Notes: a model not told the origin generated them from the sequence alone. A stretch of DNA of 42,338 nucleotides from Robiginitomaculum sp. (GCA_016763315.1 JAESTZ010000072.1:1-42338), one strand, 5' to 3'; counted from the first letter of the stretch, positions 32,819 through 42,268 are shown. Numbers and translations are program-made.

Positions 32819-33625
32819 ATGGGCAAAGACAAGGCGACAGAGCCAGCATTAGTAGTGCAAGATACCAGTGTTAAATTTGGTGATTTTACCGCGCTTTACA
32901 ATATTGACCTTGAAGTCAAGCCAGGCGAGATGGTGGCATTGATAGGCGCTTCGGGTTCTGGCAAATCCACACTTTTACGCACTATTGATGGTTTGCAGGT
33001 GGCTGCCAAAGGTTCTGGTCGGATTTTGGTGTTTGGCCGCAAAGTACAACGTGACGGTCGTTTGGCCAAGGGGCTCTATTATCGCCGTCGTGACATCGGC
33101 ATGATCTTTCAATCATTTAACCTTGTTGGTCGCCTTAGCCTTTTTTCAAATGTTTTGATCGGCGTTTTGGGTCGCATACCAACGTGGCGTGGAGTTCTTG
33201 GTCTATACCCTGCCGAAGACCGCCAGCGGGCAATGGACGCACTGGAACGAGTGGGCGTGGCCGAATTTGCAGGCCGGCGGGCATCAAAACTGTCCGGTGG
33301 GCAAAAACAGCGCGGCGCAATAGCCAGAGCATTGGCGCAAAGAGCAAAAATGATTTTAGCCGACGAGCCTATTGCCTCGCTAGATCCGGTATCCGCGCGT
33401 CATGTGATGGAGCAGTTACAAGAACTAAACGAGCGTGATGGCATCACCATCGTTGTTTCTTTGCATCAGGTGGATTTTGCTATTCGTTATTGTCAGCGGG
33501 TGGTGGCACTAAAAGATGGCAGGGTCATTTATGACGGCTCGGCCAAAGACATGACAAAAGATGATATGATCGCGGTTTATGGCGACGAATACGAAGATGC
33601 TTTTTGGTCAATGGAGGCCGTGTAA
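32819..33625 (+). CDS. phnC: Phosphonate/phosphite-type ABC transporter ATPase
   Basis: This 268-residue ATPase has Walker A GASGSGKST (43-51), a Q-loop IFQSFNLVGRLS typical of PhnC, signature KLSGGQKQRGAIARA, Walker B MILADEPIASLDP and H-loop VSLHQVDFA. PhnC-family ATPases power uptake of phosphonates, phosphite or related phosphorus compounds. The frame is open from a TTG at 32804; the ATG at 32819 is preferred, although its ribosome binding site is weak. The stop codon directly abuts the start of the fused binding-protein/permease gene, whose GGAGG site lies inside the end of phnC. No C-P lyase or phosphonatase gene is nearby, so the substrate is open. Confidence 0.9.
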   Translation: MGKDKATEPALVVQDTSVKFGDFTALYNIDLEVKPGEMVALIGASGSGKSTLLRTIDGLQVAAKGSGRILVFGRKVQRDGRLAKGLYYRRRDIGMIFQSFNLVGRLSLFSNVLIGVLGRIPTWRGVLGLYPAEDRQRAMDALERVGVAEFAGRRASKLSGGQKQRGAIARALAQRAKMILADEPIASLDPVSARHVMEQLQELNERDGITIVVSLHQVDFAIRYCQRVVALKDGRVIYDGSAKDMTKDDMIAVYGDEYEDAFWSMEAV

Positions 33626-35566
33626 ATGAAAAATTCTGTATTGTCGCTCAAATTAGGCGCGTTGCTGCTGCTCGCGCTCGCAATAATTAGTATTCCGTCA
33701 TCGGCACAAGAAGAACCGCCGGTTACCGAATTTAACTTTGGCATTATTACCACCGAAAGCTCGGATAATTTATCGACACTTTGGACGCCGTTTCTAAAAG
33801 ACATGGGGGAAATGACCGGTCTTAAAATTAATGCGTTTTTTGCCGCTGATTATTCCGGAATTATCGAAGCCATGCGTTTTGGCGAAGTCGAGGCGGCGTG
33901 GTTTTCCAATAAGTCTGGTCTTGAGGCAATCCGGCGCTCAAATGGTGAGGTGTTTGCTAAAGCAACATACCCTGATGGTGCGCCTGGTTATAAGTCGGTG
34001 TTACTGGTGCCAGTCGATAGCCCGTATCACAAACTAGAAGATATTTTGAAGTGCGATAAAACCATCAATTTCGGCATGGGTGATCCAAACTCCACGTCCG
34101 GTACTTTAATGCCGATGGCTTATATTTTCGCCCCGAACGGTATTATTCCATCTGAGTGCTTCAAGAACGTGCGCAATGCCACCCATGAAGCCAATGGCAT
34201 GGCGGTGGCTAATAATTTGCTTGATGTAGCAACCAATAATACTACCAACTTAAAGCGATTAGGTCGTACACAACCGCATATTCTAGAACGAATTCGGGTT
34301 ATATGGGAATCACCTCTTATTCAGACTGATCCGATTATCTGGCGCAAAGATGTACCATTAGAGGTCAAACAAAAGTTATTCTACTTCTTTATGACTTATG
34401 GTCGTCGGGCGGAAAACCCGACTGAATTACAACGTCAGCGTGAAATATTGGGTGAATTGGATTTTGGCACATTCCTTCCGGCCAATGATCGTCATCTTGA
34501 TCCGATAATTCGTTTGGAAATTATTCGTGATATGGCGATGGCAAGAAACGATTACGATTTAACTGATGAGGAACGTGCGGATTCTTTGAAAGTCTTAGAA
34601 GAAAAGTTACAAAAAATGCAGGCCGTCGATGATTCTTCTTTCATCGTGCCAAAGGGCATACCGGATTATGAAGGGCAGGGTTCCCGTGGACCGCAAGGTT
34701 TAAACATTCCATGGTCGCGAATTATCTTCACCCTTAGTGTTGGAATTATTGCTTTCGGGTTTTTCTTATGGTCATCGGCGACCAGAGGCGCAGGGCCGAA
34801 AGCTCCGATCAAGGATCGTTTGTTTGATGCTAGTGTCTGGGCAATATTCATCTCGGCACTGGTTTGGGCATTTGTTGCCGCCGAAATATTCAAAGCACCG
34901 TTATTGTACGATAATCGTGACAGAATGGGTGAATATGCCGGCGGTTTCTTAAAAATCGATTTCAAAGATGGCGGGCTTTATTTGCACCAAATGTCGATCA
35001 CTATTCAAATTGCTTTGTGGGGAACTTTCCTTTCTGTTATTGCCGCTATTCCGCTTGGCTTATTATCGGCGCACAATGTTGCCCCGTCGTGGGTTGTGTT
35101 TCCAGTTCGCCGGTTGATGGACGCATTTCGTTCAATAAACGAGTTGGTGATCGGCACTATGTTTGTGGTCACTGTCGGCCTTGGCCCTTTCGCCGGGGTG
35201 CTGGCATTAGCGGTGCACACAACTGGCGTGTTATCAAAGTTGTTTTCCGAAGCGGTAGAAGCAATGGATCCTGGTCCGGTAGAAGGGGTGCGGGCTACTG
35301 GCGCCAAGTCCATTCATGAAGTTGTCTGGGGGGTGATCCCACAAGTGGCTCCTTTATGGACTTCTTATGCGTTGTATCGTTTTGAATCCAATACCAGATC
35401 GGCAACTATCTTGGGTCTTATTGGTGCTGGCGGTATTGGACAATTATTGTTCGAGCAAATCCGTTCATTTCAATACGGCAAAACCGCTGCAATTTTGTTG
35501 ATCATCATCATTGCTGTAACGCTGGTAGACTTCCTTAGCCAGGTATTACGTAAACGCTTGATGTAA
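33626..35566 (+). CDS. Fused PhnD substrate-binding protein and PhnE permease
   Basis: This single 646-residue frame joins two usually separate subunits. Residues 1-28 are a signal sequence. Residues 35-310 match PhnD-type periplasmic binding proteins: ADYSGIIEAMRFGEVEAAWFSN, GMGDPNSTSGTLMPMAYIF. A charged linker follows (about 310-360), then membrane segments near 366-384 and 402-420, and a BPD-type permease domain (about 455-640) with the EAA-loop EAVEAMDPGPVEGVRATGAK (542-561). Because the binding protein is N-terminal and the first downstream segment follows it, it would be tethered on the periplasmic face. It is translationally coupled to phnC with no gap. There is no frameshift or internal stop between the halves, so the fusion appears genuine. 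Confidence 0.9.
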   Translation: MKNSVLSLKLGALLLLALAIISIPSSAQEEPPVTEFNFGIITTESSDNLSTLWTPFLKDMGEMTGLKINAFFAADYSGIIEAMRFGEVEAAWFSNKSGLEAIRRSNGEVFAKATYPDGAPGYKSVLLVPVDSPYHKLEDILKCDKTINFGMGDPNSTSGTLMPMAYIFAPNGIIPSECFKNVRNATHEANGMAVANNLLDVATNNTTNLKRLGRTQPHILERIRVIWESPLIQTDPIIWRKDVPLEVKQKLFYFFMTYGRRAENPTELQRQREILGELDFGTFLPANDRHLDPIIRLEIIRDMAMARNDYDLTDEERADSLKVLEEKLQKMQAVDDSSFIVPKGIPDYEGQGSRGPQGLNIPWSRIIFTLSVGIIAFGFFLWSSATRGAGPKAPIKDRLFDASVWAIFISALVWAFVAAEIFKAPLLYDNRDRMGEYAGGFLKIDFKDGGLYLHQMSITIQIALWGTFLSVIAAIPLGLLSAHNVAPSWVVFPVRRLMDAFRSINELVIGTMFVVTVGLGPFAGVLALAVHTTGVLSKLFSEAVEAMDPGPVEGVRATGAKSIHEVVWGVIPQVAPLWTSYALYRFESNTRSATILGLIGAGGIGQLLFEQIRSFQYGKTAAILLIIIIAVTLVDFLSQVLRKRLM

Positions 35567-35695
35567 TTTTGCGGTTTGGAGTGCATTAACCAAACAGCTA
35601 CGCACTCCTGCGCAAGACAAAAGCCATCGACAATAAATTGCTTTGGCTTTGTTATTGATGTCCGTTGTTTTGCAGTTTTCAAGTAGATGCCGGTT

Positions 35696-37144
35696 TTAAG
35701 ACAACCAGAACTTCGGGGTGAATAAAACCAGTACTGTAAAGATTTCCAATCGCCCGACAATCATTCCAGCCGCCATCATCCATTTAGCGGTATCGGGCAA
35801 GGAGGCAAAATTCCCCTCTGCTCCGACTACTGATCCAAGACCGGGTCCGACATTGGCAATAGAGGTCGCCGCCGATGAAATGGCGGTGATTGTATCAAGT
35901 CCTGTTAAAGACAAGCCAACTGCCAAAACTGCATAACAGGTAAAAAATGCAAATATAAAACCCAAGACCGAGTATAAGGCCGACGCGGGTAAGGCTCGAC
36001 CATTATAGGTCATAGTGTCTACTTCGTGCGGAAAGGTCATGCGCCCGATATAAGAGCGTAAACCTTCAAACGCCACTTGAAACCTGAACACCTTGATCGA
36101 GCATGATGTAGAGCCAGCGCAGCCACCAATAAACATCAGCAAGAAGAAAAACCCGGCACTTGCCGGCCCCCAGGCCTCAACATTACCCAAAGCATAACCG
36201 GTGCCGGTAAGGATTGAAATGACATTAAAGGTTGCTGCGCGCAAAGGGTGTACATCAAGTGATGGTTGTTGAACTAAAATATAGATCAACATCAACATTA
36301 CCAGAATAATAATTCCGCTCAAAAATGCGCGAACCTGCACGTCACGAAAAACTGCCATTGGATTGCCGTTTGCTGCCAGTATATAAAGTCCAAACGGCAA
36401 TGCTCCGGCTATCATAAAGACGCTAGCTGCCATATCGGCGCCAACCGGAGCATAGGTAGCAAAACTAGCATCGGAATTGGAAAAACCACCAGTGGCGATG
36501 GTCGTCATTGCATGACACATGGCATCAAATGCACTCATGCCCAACATCCAATAGACGATACCGCAAATAATGGTCAAAGCTAAATAAACAAATGAAATAC
36601 CAACGGCAATTCCACCGGCTCTGGGCAGGAATTTACCCATCGGGTCAAACCATTCGCTGGAAAACAACTGCATGCCACCGACTTTAAGCATCGGTAAAAC
36701 CGCCAAAGCAGTTACAATAATACCAATGCCGCCAATCCATTGCAGTAATGCCCGCCACAGTAATATTCCCGGGTTCATATCATCAAGGCCGGACATTACG
36801 GTTGATCCGGTAGTGGTAAGTCCGGACATAGCTTCAAATATTGCATCACTAAATGAAAGCGGCACAGGTTTAAGTAAAAACGGTAGTGCCGCGAAAATGC
36901 ACAATACTACCCAACTAATCGTCGTTAAGAAGAACGCACCGCGTATCGAAAGCCTGACTTGCCCGCCTTTGGCACCGATCAGCATAATGATACCAAAGAA
37001 AATACTAATCACCGCAGAGATAGCAAAACTGCGCCAGCTTTCATGGCCACCGCTAAGGTCGGCAAACAGTGGTGCCAACATAAAAACGCCTAAAAAAGTA
37101 ACCAGCGAGCCAATGATAAGAACGACAGGTCGCAAATCAGTCAT
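35696..37144 (-). CDS. trkH: Trk-type potassium uptake channel protein TrkH
   Basis: This 482-residue polytopic inner-membrane protein is the K+-translocating subunit of the Trk system. The four pore loops are recognisable: GLTTTGSTVM, TIATGGFSNSD, ILTGTGYALGN and ATSIANVGPGLGSV. Length is typical. It starts 3 nt after the apaG stop, so the two are likely co-transcribed, with apaG first. It converges on the phosphonate-type transporter 129 nt away; that gap holds only weak hairpins. No trkA gene is in the window, although the regulator is often encoded elsewhere. Confidence 0.94.
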   Translation of the reverse strand: MTDLRPVVLIIGSLVTFLGVFMLAPLFADLSGGHESWRSFAISAVISIFFGIIMLIGAKGGQVRLSIRGAFFLTTISWVVLCIFAALPFLLKPVPLSFSDAIFEAMSGLTTTGSTVMSGLDDMNPGILLWRALLQWIGGIGIIVTALAVLPMLKVGGMQLFSSEWFDPMGKFLPRAGGIAVGISFVYLALTIICGIVYWMLGMSAFDAMCHAMTTIATGGFSNSDASFATYAPVGADMAASVFMIAGALPFGLYILAANGNPMAVFRDVQVRAFLSGIIILVMLMLIYILVQQPSLDVHPLRAATFNVISILTGTGYALGNVEAWGPASAGFFFLLMFIGGCAGSTSCSIKVFRFQVAFEGLRSYIGRMTFPHEVDTMTYNGRALPASALYSVLGFIFAFFTCYAVLAVGLSLTGLDTITAISSAATSIANVGPGLGSVVGAEGNFASLPDTAKWMMAAGMIVGRLEIFTVLVLFTPKFWLS

Positions 37145-37147
37145 AAT

Positions 37148-37543
37148 TTAGTTTACTTTCGCCCGGTCATGGGGGCTGTCTAATGAAAATAATGGAATAG
37201 CTATTTTATAAACAATGCCGTTATCATCCCTTACCTCATAGGTTCCGCCCATGATCCCCGATGGGGTTAGTAAGGGGGTGCCTGATGTATAGCAAAAAGT
37301 GCTTCCTGGTTCGATTACTGGTTGTTTGCCGATTACACCTTCGCCATGCACCTCTTGCATTTGACCGGCAGCGTCAACAATCTTCCAATAACGCCGCATG
37401 ATTTGTACTGCATTAGGGCTGCCATTAGCTATTTCCACGGTGTATGCCCATAAAAACCGGCCTTGGGAAGGATCAGAATCCGCATCCATAAATTCCGGTG
37501 TAACCCGCACAGATATATCATTAGTTGTTTGTTCGTATGACAT
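37148..37543 (-). CDS. apaG: ApaG protein (DUF525 fold)
   Basis: This 131-residue protein contains the ApaG domain along almost its full length: VRVTPEFMDADSDPSQGRFLWAYTVEIAN, RYWKIVDAAGQMQEVHGEGVIGKQP, and TPSGIMGGTYEVRD. ApaG has a fibronectin-like fold. Mutants in other bacteria have Co/Mg-related phenotypes and the biochemical role is unsettled. The ribosome binding site is weak. It is followed 3 nt later by trkH, which may reflect shared ion-homeostasis control (inference). Confidence 0.93.
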   Translation of the reverse strand: MSYEQTTNDISVRVTPEFMDADSDPSQGRFLWAYTVEIANGSPNAVQIMRRYWKIVDAAGQMQEVHGEGVIGKQPVIEPGSTFCYTSGTPLLTPSGIMGGTYEVRDDNGIVYKIAIPLFSLDSPHDRAKVN

Positions 37544-37646
37544 GGGGTTAGTTCAGCCTATTTGAAAGGGACAAGCAAGTACTTGCCAGCAATAGAGGAA
37601 TCATCACAGCGTTTTATTTACTCTAAAGTGGTGTTTTGAGGATTAA

Positions 37647-38660
37647 ATGGATTTAACTGGCAAAATTTTACCAGATACAGCGATAAAAGAATTGTTTGCT
37701 GATAATGCAATTACTAGCGAACAGCAATTAGACAATGACCAGATACAGCCGGCATCTATTGATTTGCGTCTGGGCAGTTGTGCCTATCGGTTGCGAGCGA
37801 GTTTTCTGCCCGGTTCTGAAAACTCAGTAGCAGATATGTTGCAACCACCATTAGTGATGCATAAAATTGATCTGACCAAAGGCGCGGTTTTGGAAACAGG
37901 CTGTATATATCTGGTGCCATTATTGGAAGCCTTGCGGTTACCGCCAAATATATCAGGACGGGCAAATCCAAAAAGCTCCACTGGACGTATCGACGTTTTT
38001 ACTAGAGTTATCTGTGATAATGGAATTAGCTTTGACACCGTAAAAGCTGGTTATAATGGGCCTTTGTGGATTGAAATTTGTCCGCGCACGTTTTCAATTT
38101 TGGCACGTACCGGTGATCGTTTGGCGCAGTTACGGTTACGAGCGCAACAGGCTATCAAAGAAAAAGATCAACAAACATTAACTGTGTCAATTTCACTACC
38201 CAAAACTGGTTTGGCTGGTTATCGGGCTAAACGACATTCCGGCGTGCTTGATTTGTCAGGCATTGCTAGCCACAGCCAAGCAGATTACTGGGAGCCGTTA
38301 ACCACAAGGCAAGGCAGTTTAATTCTTGATCCCGGCGAGTTTTATATTCTCGCCTCCAAAGAAGATATTGTAATACCTGCAAACATGGCTGCGGAGATGG
38401 CACCAACAGCCACTGATATTGGCGAATTTCGGGTGCATTATGCTGGGTTTTTTGATCCGGGATTTGGCGCGACTGGAGTAGCATCAAAAGCAGTGCTGGA
38501 AATCAGAGGCCGTGATGTGCCGTTTTTGCTTACCGACGGCCAAGACATTGCCCGTTTGGTGTTCGAGCCAATGCAAAGCCAGCCAGAAACCCTTTATGGC
38601 AGTAATACCAGTCATTATCAGGGGCAGGGCTTAAAGCTAAGCAAGCTGTTTAAGCCGTAA
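37647..38660 (+). CDS. dcd: 2'-deoxycytidine 5'-triphosphate deaminase, double-length form
   Basis: This 337-residue cytoplasmic enzyme should convert dCTP to dUTP for thymidylate synthesis. It has two tandem dUTPase-fold halves as in alphaproteobacterial Dcd proteins. The N-terminal half has QIQPASIDLRLGSCAYRLR and PPNISGRANPKSSTGRIDVFTRV. The C-terminal half has LILDPGEFYILASKEDIVIPANMAAEM, HYAGFFDPGFGATG and the closing QGQGLKLSKLFKP. The canonical E. coli enzyme is about 190 residues. The ATG has GAGG 5-6 nt upstream. It is divergent from apaG and converges on the deacylase gene with a 3-nt gap. Confidence 0.92.
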   Translation: MDLTGKILPDTAIKELFADNAITSEQQLDNDQIQPASIDLRLGSCAYRLRASFLPGSENSVADMLQPPLVMHKIDLTKGAVLETGCIYLVPLLEALRLPPNISGRANPKSSTGRIDVFTRVICDNGISFDTVKAGYNGPLWIEICPRTFSILARTGDRLAQLRLRAQQAIKEKDQQTLTVSISLPKTGLAGYRAKRHSGVLDLSGIASHSQADYWEPLTTRQGSLILDPGEFYILASKEDIVIPANMAAEMAPTATDIGEFRVHYAGFFDPGFGATGVASKAVLEIRGRDVPFLLTDGQDIARLVFEPMQSQPETLYGSNTSHYQGQGLKLSKLFKP

Positions 38661-38663
38661 GTT

Positions 38664-40448
38664 TTAATGTCCGCCGCGAACTAAACGCCCCGGTCTTGCA
38701 TTGGTGATTTTGTCATTATCTATGATCTGTTCACCAGAGACAAATGTTGCCTTATAGCCTGTTACCGGTTGCAATAATCGTTGCCCGCCAGCAGGTAAAT
38801 CATTGACCATAAATGGTACTTTTAGCGATAAATTATCGTAATCTATGACATTAATGTCGGCTTTTAGTCCGACTTTAAGCCGCCCACGATCAGCAAAGCC
38901 TAAATAATCTGCACCATCTGCTGTTAGCATTTGTATGGCTCTGGGCAGGGCAATTGTTTTACCATTGCGACCGCCATTTTCGTGTTTCTTCGTCCAGTGG
39001 GTCAGCAGGTAAGTCGGAAATGAAGCGTCGCAAATATAACCCACATGCGCCCCGCCATCGGTAAGACCGGGTAAAAAATAAGGGTTATTCATCATGGTAT
39101 ATACAGCATCATAATTCATATCCGTGTAATTATAGGCCGGAAAATATATCAATGCTTTGCCATCGTCTTTTAAGGTCTCGTCATAAATTTTATCCCAAAC
39201 GCTAACTCCGGCATCTCTGGCTTTTTGGGCAATAGAGTTTTCTTGTGACTGCTCATAATCAACTTCACCATCACCGTTGGGATCAAGCTGGAAAAGCTTT
39301 TCGGCGACAAATTCCATTCCGGCAATTAACAGGTCAGCCATAGGCGGAATAGACGAGCCGGGCCCGGCCATTTGCACCGGAGTTTCGGCCAGCATTTTCT
39401 TTTTCATTTCCGGATCACGTAATTTTTCCACTCGTGTTTCCAGCGGCATACCAGCCATGGCAATATAACTTGGAAACGCCATCAAAGGGTGAAATGTTGA
39501 TTGTAACCCTAAAAACACGCCGATGGCTCTTGGCGCGGCTTGTAAGTATAATTCTACACCATCTTTTTGTAAGTCTTCGGTGCGTTTTGCTATTCGCCTC
39601 CAATGATCAGGAACCAGATCGCGCTGCATCCATGTCATCGAGGATTTATGGCCGGGTGCGGCCTTAAAAAATTTCTCCAAGATATCGAATTCGGCATCGA
39701 ACTGATCGCCGTCACGTTCTTGGTTAAAATCGTTTACCGCATGCAACACACCATGACCAAGGCCATTAAGTGCGGTTGCAATACCGGCTAATTCATCAGG
39801 GTGGGCTTCGGAAGCCGGCGTCCAGTCGCCATCGGCACTCTTGTGAAAGTCTGAACGTCCAGTGGAAAACCCTATTGCCCCAGCTTGCATTGCTTCGCGG
39901 GTAAGAGTTTTCATTTCTTCAATATCATCTTTGGTGGCTAGCTCTTCGGCAATTGCCCTTTCCCCCATAACAAACACCCGTAGCGGGTCATGGGGAACCA
40001 TCATCGCAAAGTCCAAAGTGTGCGGAATTTTATCAATAGCTTCCATATACTCAGGAAAACTTTCCCAATCCCAAGTGATCCCTTCGGAGAGAGCTGAGCC
40101 GGGAATATCTTCGACACCTTCCATTAAGCGTATAAGTTTTTCATGATCTTTAGTGCGGCACGGAGCAAAACCAACGCCGCAATTTCCAGTGACAATAGTT
40201 GTAACGCCATGATTTACCGATGGCATAAGCTCTTCGTCCCAAGATATTTGCCCGTCATAATGGGTGTGCAGGTCAACAAACCCGGGGGTGACGATTGTTC
40301 CTGTAGCATCAATGGTTTTGGTAGCGTCACCGGAACATTCACCGATCTCGACTATTACCCCGTCTTTTACCGCAATATTGGCTTGAAATGCGGCTGAACC
40401 GGTGCCGTCAACAATGGTTCCGCCAAATATTTTAAGATCATATTGCAT
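38664..40448 (-). CDS. N-acyl-D-amino-acid deacylase-type amidohydrolase
   Basis: This 594-residue metal-dependent hydrolase of the amidohydrolase 3/D-aminoacylase group has the N-terminal beta-strand domain FGGTIVDGTG, the metal-binding VTPGFVDLHTHYDGQ (His61, His63), TGNCGVGFAP (Cys90), and the C-terminal TDGGAHVGYICDASFPTYLL and ADINVIDYDNL. Family members release D-amino acids from N-acyl or dipeptide forms, but substrates vary widely. Residues 389-400 form an EF-hand-like loop (DPNGDGEVDYEQ), an odd insertion. The ATG follows GAGG by 8 nt and overlaps the end of the symporter gene by 11 nt, so it is the last gene of a dedA-symporter-deacylase operon. Confidence 0.88.
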   Translation of the reverse strand: MQYDLKIFGGTIVDGTGSAAFQANIAVKDGVIVEIGECSGDATKTIDATGTIVTPGFVDLHTHYDGQISWDEELMPSVNHGVTTIVTGNCGVGFAPCRTKDHEKLIRLMEGVEDIPGSALSEGITWDWESFPEYMEAIDKIPHTLDFAMMVPHDPLRVFVMGERAIAEELATKDDIEEMKTLTREAMQAGAIGFSTGRSDFHKSADGDWTPASEAHPDELAGIATALNGLGHGVLHAVNDFNQERDGDQFDAEFDILEKFFKAAPGHKSSMTWMQRDLVPDHWRRIAKRTEDLQKDGVELYLQAAPRAIGVFLGLQSTFHPLMAFPSYIAMAGMPLETRVEKLRDPEMKKKMLAETPVQMAGPGSSIPPMADLLIAGMEFVAEKLFQLDPNGDGEVDYEQSQENSIAQKARDAGVSVWDKIYDETLKDDGKALIYFPAYNYTDMNYDAVYTMMNNPYFLPGLTDGGAHVGYICDASFPTYLLTHWTKKHENGGRNGKTIALPRAIQMLTADGADYLGFADRGRLKVGLKADINVIDYDNLSLKVPFMVNDLPAGGQRLLQPVTGYKATFVSGEQIIDNDKITNARPGRLVRGGH

Positions 40449-41364
40449 TTGTTAAGCCTCGCTTTTTGTCCGCTGTTCGAAATATGAACACCATACACCC
40501 TCCGGCAACAATATGCCATAGTCCCCACATGCCTACAATTGCCGCAGCACCACCAAGGCCTGAAATATGAGTGAGCAAAATCACCAACCCAAGACCGGAA
40601 TTTTGAATGCCGACTTCGAAGGTCAAAGCGCGTCTGGTCGGGATATCGGCTTTGGTGACAAGGCCGGTTCCATAACCCAAAGCAAAAGCCGATGCATTAT
40701 GGATTATAACTAATGGAAATATTATAAGGCCAAAATCAAAAACTACTTGGCGATAGGTGTAAAACCCGCCAATTATGATCAATAACAATACGACAATACC
40801 AAAAATGGATAATGGTTTTTGCAAGCGTTTAGCCAGTTTAGGTTTCTTCCAGACCAGTAATGCTCCAAGACAAAGTGGCAAAGCGAGTATCAATAATGTC
40901 TGGGTTAAAAATTTTATCGAATTAAAATCGCTACCGACCAGTATTTCACGGGTCGGAGCGTACATGGACAACCAAAATAAAATTGAAACAGGAGTGATAA
41001 ATGCTGCCGCCAAAGATGATGTGGCGGTCATTGAAACCGATAATGCGATATTGGCTCGTCCAAACATCGCCAGCAAATTGGAGATATTACCGCCCGGGCA
41101 ACAAGACACTATTATCATGCCCAAAGCCAAGGATGGTGCCGGTTTTAGTAATATTACCAAACCCAGTGTTAGCAATGGCAAGCCAATTATTTGCGCCAAT
41201 ACGCCAGCCAGATAATGTTTCGGATCACTGCGAAAAAACTCGAAATGCGAACGCCGCAAACCAAGAGCCACAGCAAACATCATTATTGCAAGGATTATAG
41301 TAAGCAAAAGCGAAGATCCGGAGTTTAAGCCGATCTGTATTTTGTCCAACTCGCTTATGTCCAT
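40438..41364 (-). CDS. Bile acid:sodium symporter (BASS/SBF) family protein
   Basis: This 308-residue polytopic protein has about 9-10 membrane segments with the family pattern: LVSCCPGGNISNLLAMFGRANIALSVSMTATSS near 85-117 and FEVGIQNSGLGLVILLTH near 248-266. These carry the crossed-helix Na+-binding motifs (PGGN.SN and E.G.QN). Bacterial members import organic anions such as pantoate or keto acids; the substrate here is unknown. GGAAG lies 5 nt upstream of the ATG. It is 20 nt after dedA and overlaps the deacylase by 11 nt, so it may import a substrate of that enzyme (inference). Confidence 0.9.
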   Translation of the reverse strand: MDISELDKIQIGLNSGSSLLLTIILAIMMFAVALGLRRSHFEFFRSDPKHYLAGVLAQIIGLPLLTLGLVILLKPAPSLALGMIIVSCCPGGNISNLLAMFGRANIALSVSMTATSSLAAAFITPVSILFWLSMYAPTREILVGSDFNSIKFLTQTLLILALPLCLGALLVWKKPKLAKRLQKPLSIFGIVVLLLIIIGGFYTYRQVVFDFGLIIFPLVIIHNASAFALGYGTGLVTKADIPTRRALTFEVGIQNSGLGLVILLTHISGLGGAAAIVGMWGLWHIVAGGCMVFIFRTADKKRGLTNAI

Positions 41365-41384
41365 AATTCTTCCAAACAGCTGTT

Positions 41385-41945
41385 TTAGCCTTGCTTAGTT
41401 TTGCGAGCTTTAAGCCATTGTAGACTAAGAATGATAAATACTAAAGCTATGGCCACTAATGGCGCGTATATTCGTACTTTTTCGCCGCCAACTTCACCAA
41501 GGTAATGAAACAGTACGAAGGCGATTAAACAATACAGCGCTCCGGAAACAATGATCCAGAAAGAAAACTGCCCAAACGGCGCTTTGAAAAACCCCGAAGC
41601 CAGATAAACCGGTATTCTGGTTCCGGGAATAAACCGCGTTGCCATCAAGGTAAGTCCCAACGAGCCTAATACCTTGTCACGAACTTTGGCAACATTTCGA
41701 TGGTTGGCAATCCAGTCGGCTTTTTTATGGGATCTGCCTAGGCGACCTGCCCAGTATTTCCATAGATCGCTAAAGGTAAGCCCGATCATAATACTGATGA
41801 ATAATAATACCGGATCGGCCAGCCCCAAAGACGAGGCAGAGGCAGCAACAATTACTGCGGCATCTTCTTGAATGAATGGGCCCAAAGCCACTGCAACAAA
41901 TATTCCCCACGGATAAGCAGCAAATAGATCGTTCAAAAATTCCAT
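41385..41945 (-). CDS. DedA-family membrane protein
   Basis: This 186-residue polytopic inner-membrane protein of the DedA/VTT (SNARE-associated) family has a conserved N-terminal GPFIQEDAAVIVAAS and the core motif TRFIPGTRIPVYLASGFF (about 104-121), with several membrane helices. DedA proteins act in membrane lipid homeostasis, some as undecaprenyl-phosphate or phospholipid flippases/scramblases. Length is near normal (about 200). It is first in an operon with the symporter and deacylase. The ribosome binding site is modest (AGG about 10 nt upstream). Confidence 0.88.
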   Translation of the reverse strand: MEFLNDLFAAYPWGIFVAVALGPFIQEDAAVIVAASASSLGLADPVLLFISIMIGLTFSDLWKYWAGRLGRSHKKADWIANHRNVAKVRDKVLGSLGLTLMATRFIPGTRIPVYLASGFFKAPFGQFSFWIIVSGALYCLIAFVLFHYLGEVGGEKVRIYAPLVAIALVFIILSLQWLKARKTKQG

Positions 41946-42208
41946 TAGAAACTAACCTGTACAATATACTAAAGCTAAAAGAACCTATCGCTTGGAGAGT
42001 GGATATGAAACCTATAAAATGGTCAATGATCAAACTAGGTTTTGTGGTGGCTTCTCTTATTAGTTTTCATTACCGGCACCTACCTCATAAAGAGGGAGGA
42101 CAAAAATCATTAAGAGCAATGCGTGACTTCCCTATGCACTGTCATCACACGATTTATTCGGGTGATTCAGTTTTCCACCATTTGCCTCTGGATCAATCGC
42201 AAGGCTGG

Positions 42209-42228
42209 ATACCGGCCTGCGCCGGTAT
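42209..42228. repeat. Palindromic dispersed-repeat unit
   Basis: ATACCGGC and GCCGGTAT are perfect 8-bp arms around CTGC, set in a CTGGAT...ATGACGG context. This is the look of the short hairpin repeats scattered between genes in many proteobacteria. Only one copy is visible in this window. Confidence 0.65.
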
Positions 42229-42268
42229 GACGGAGTTTTGCTATTTCACTGTGAGACAAAAGAATATT

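Noticed and set aside
35567-35695. Possible terminator between the PhnD-PhnE fusion and trkH
   Set aside because: Two hairpins (GGAGTGC/GCACTCC and AAAGCCA/TGGCTTT) have only 7-bp stems, long loops and no proper T run.
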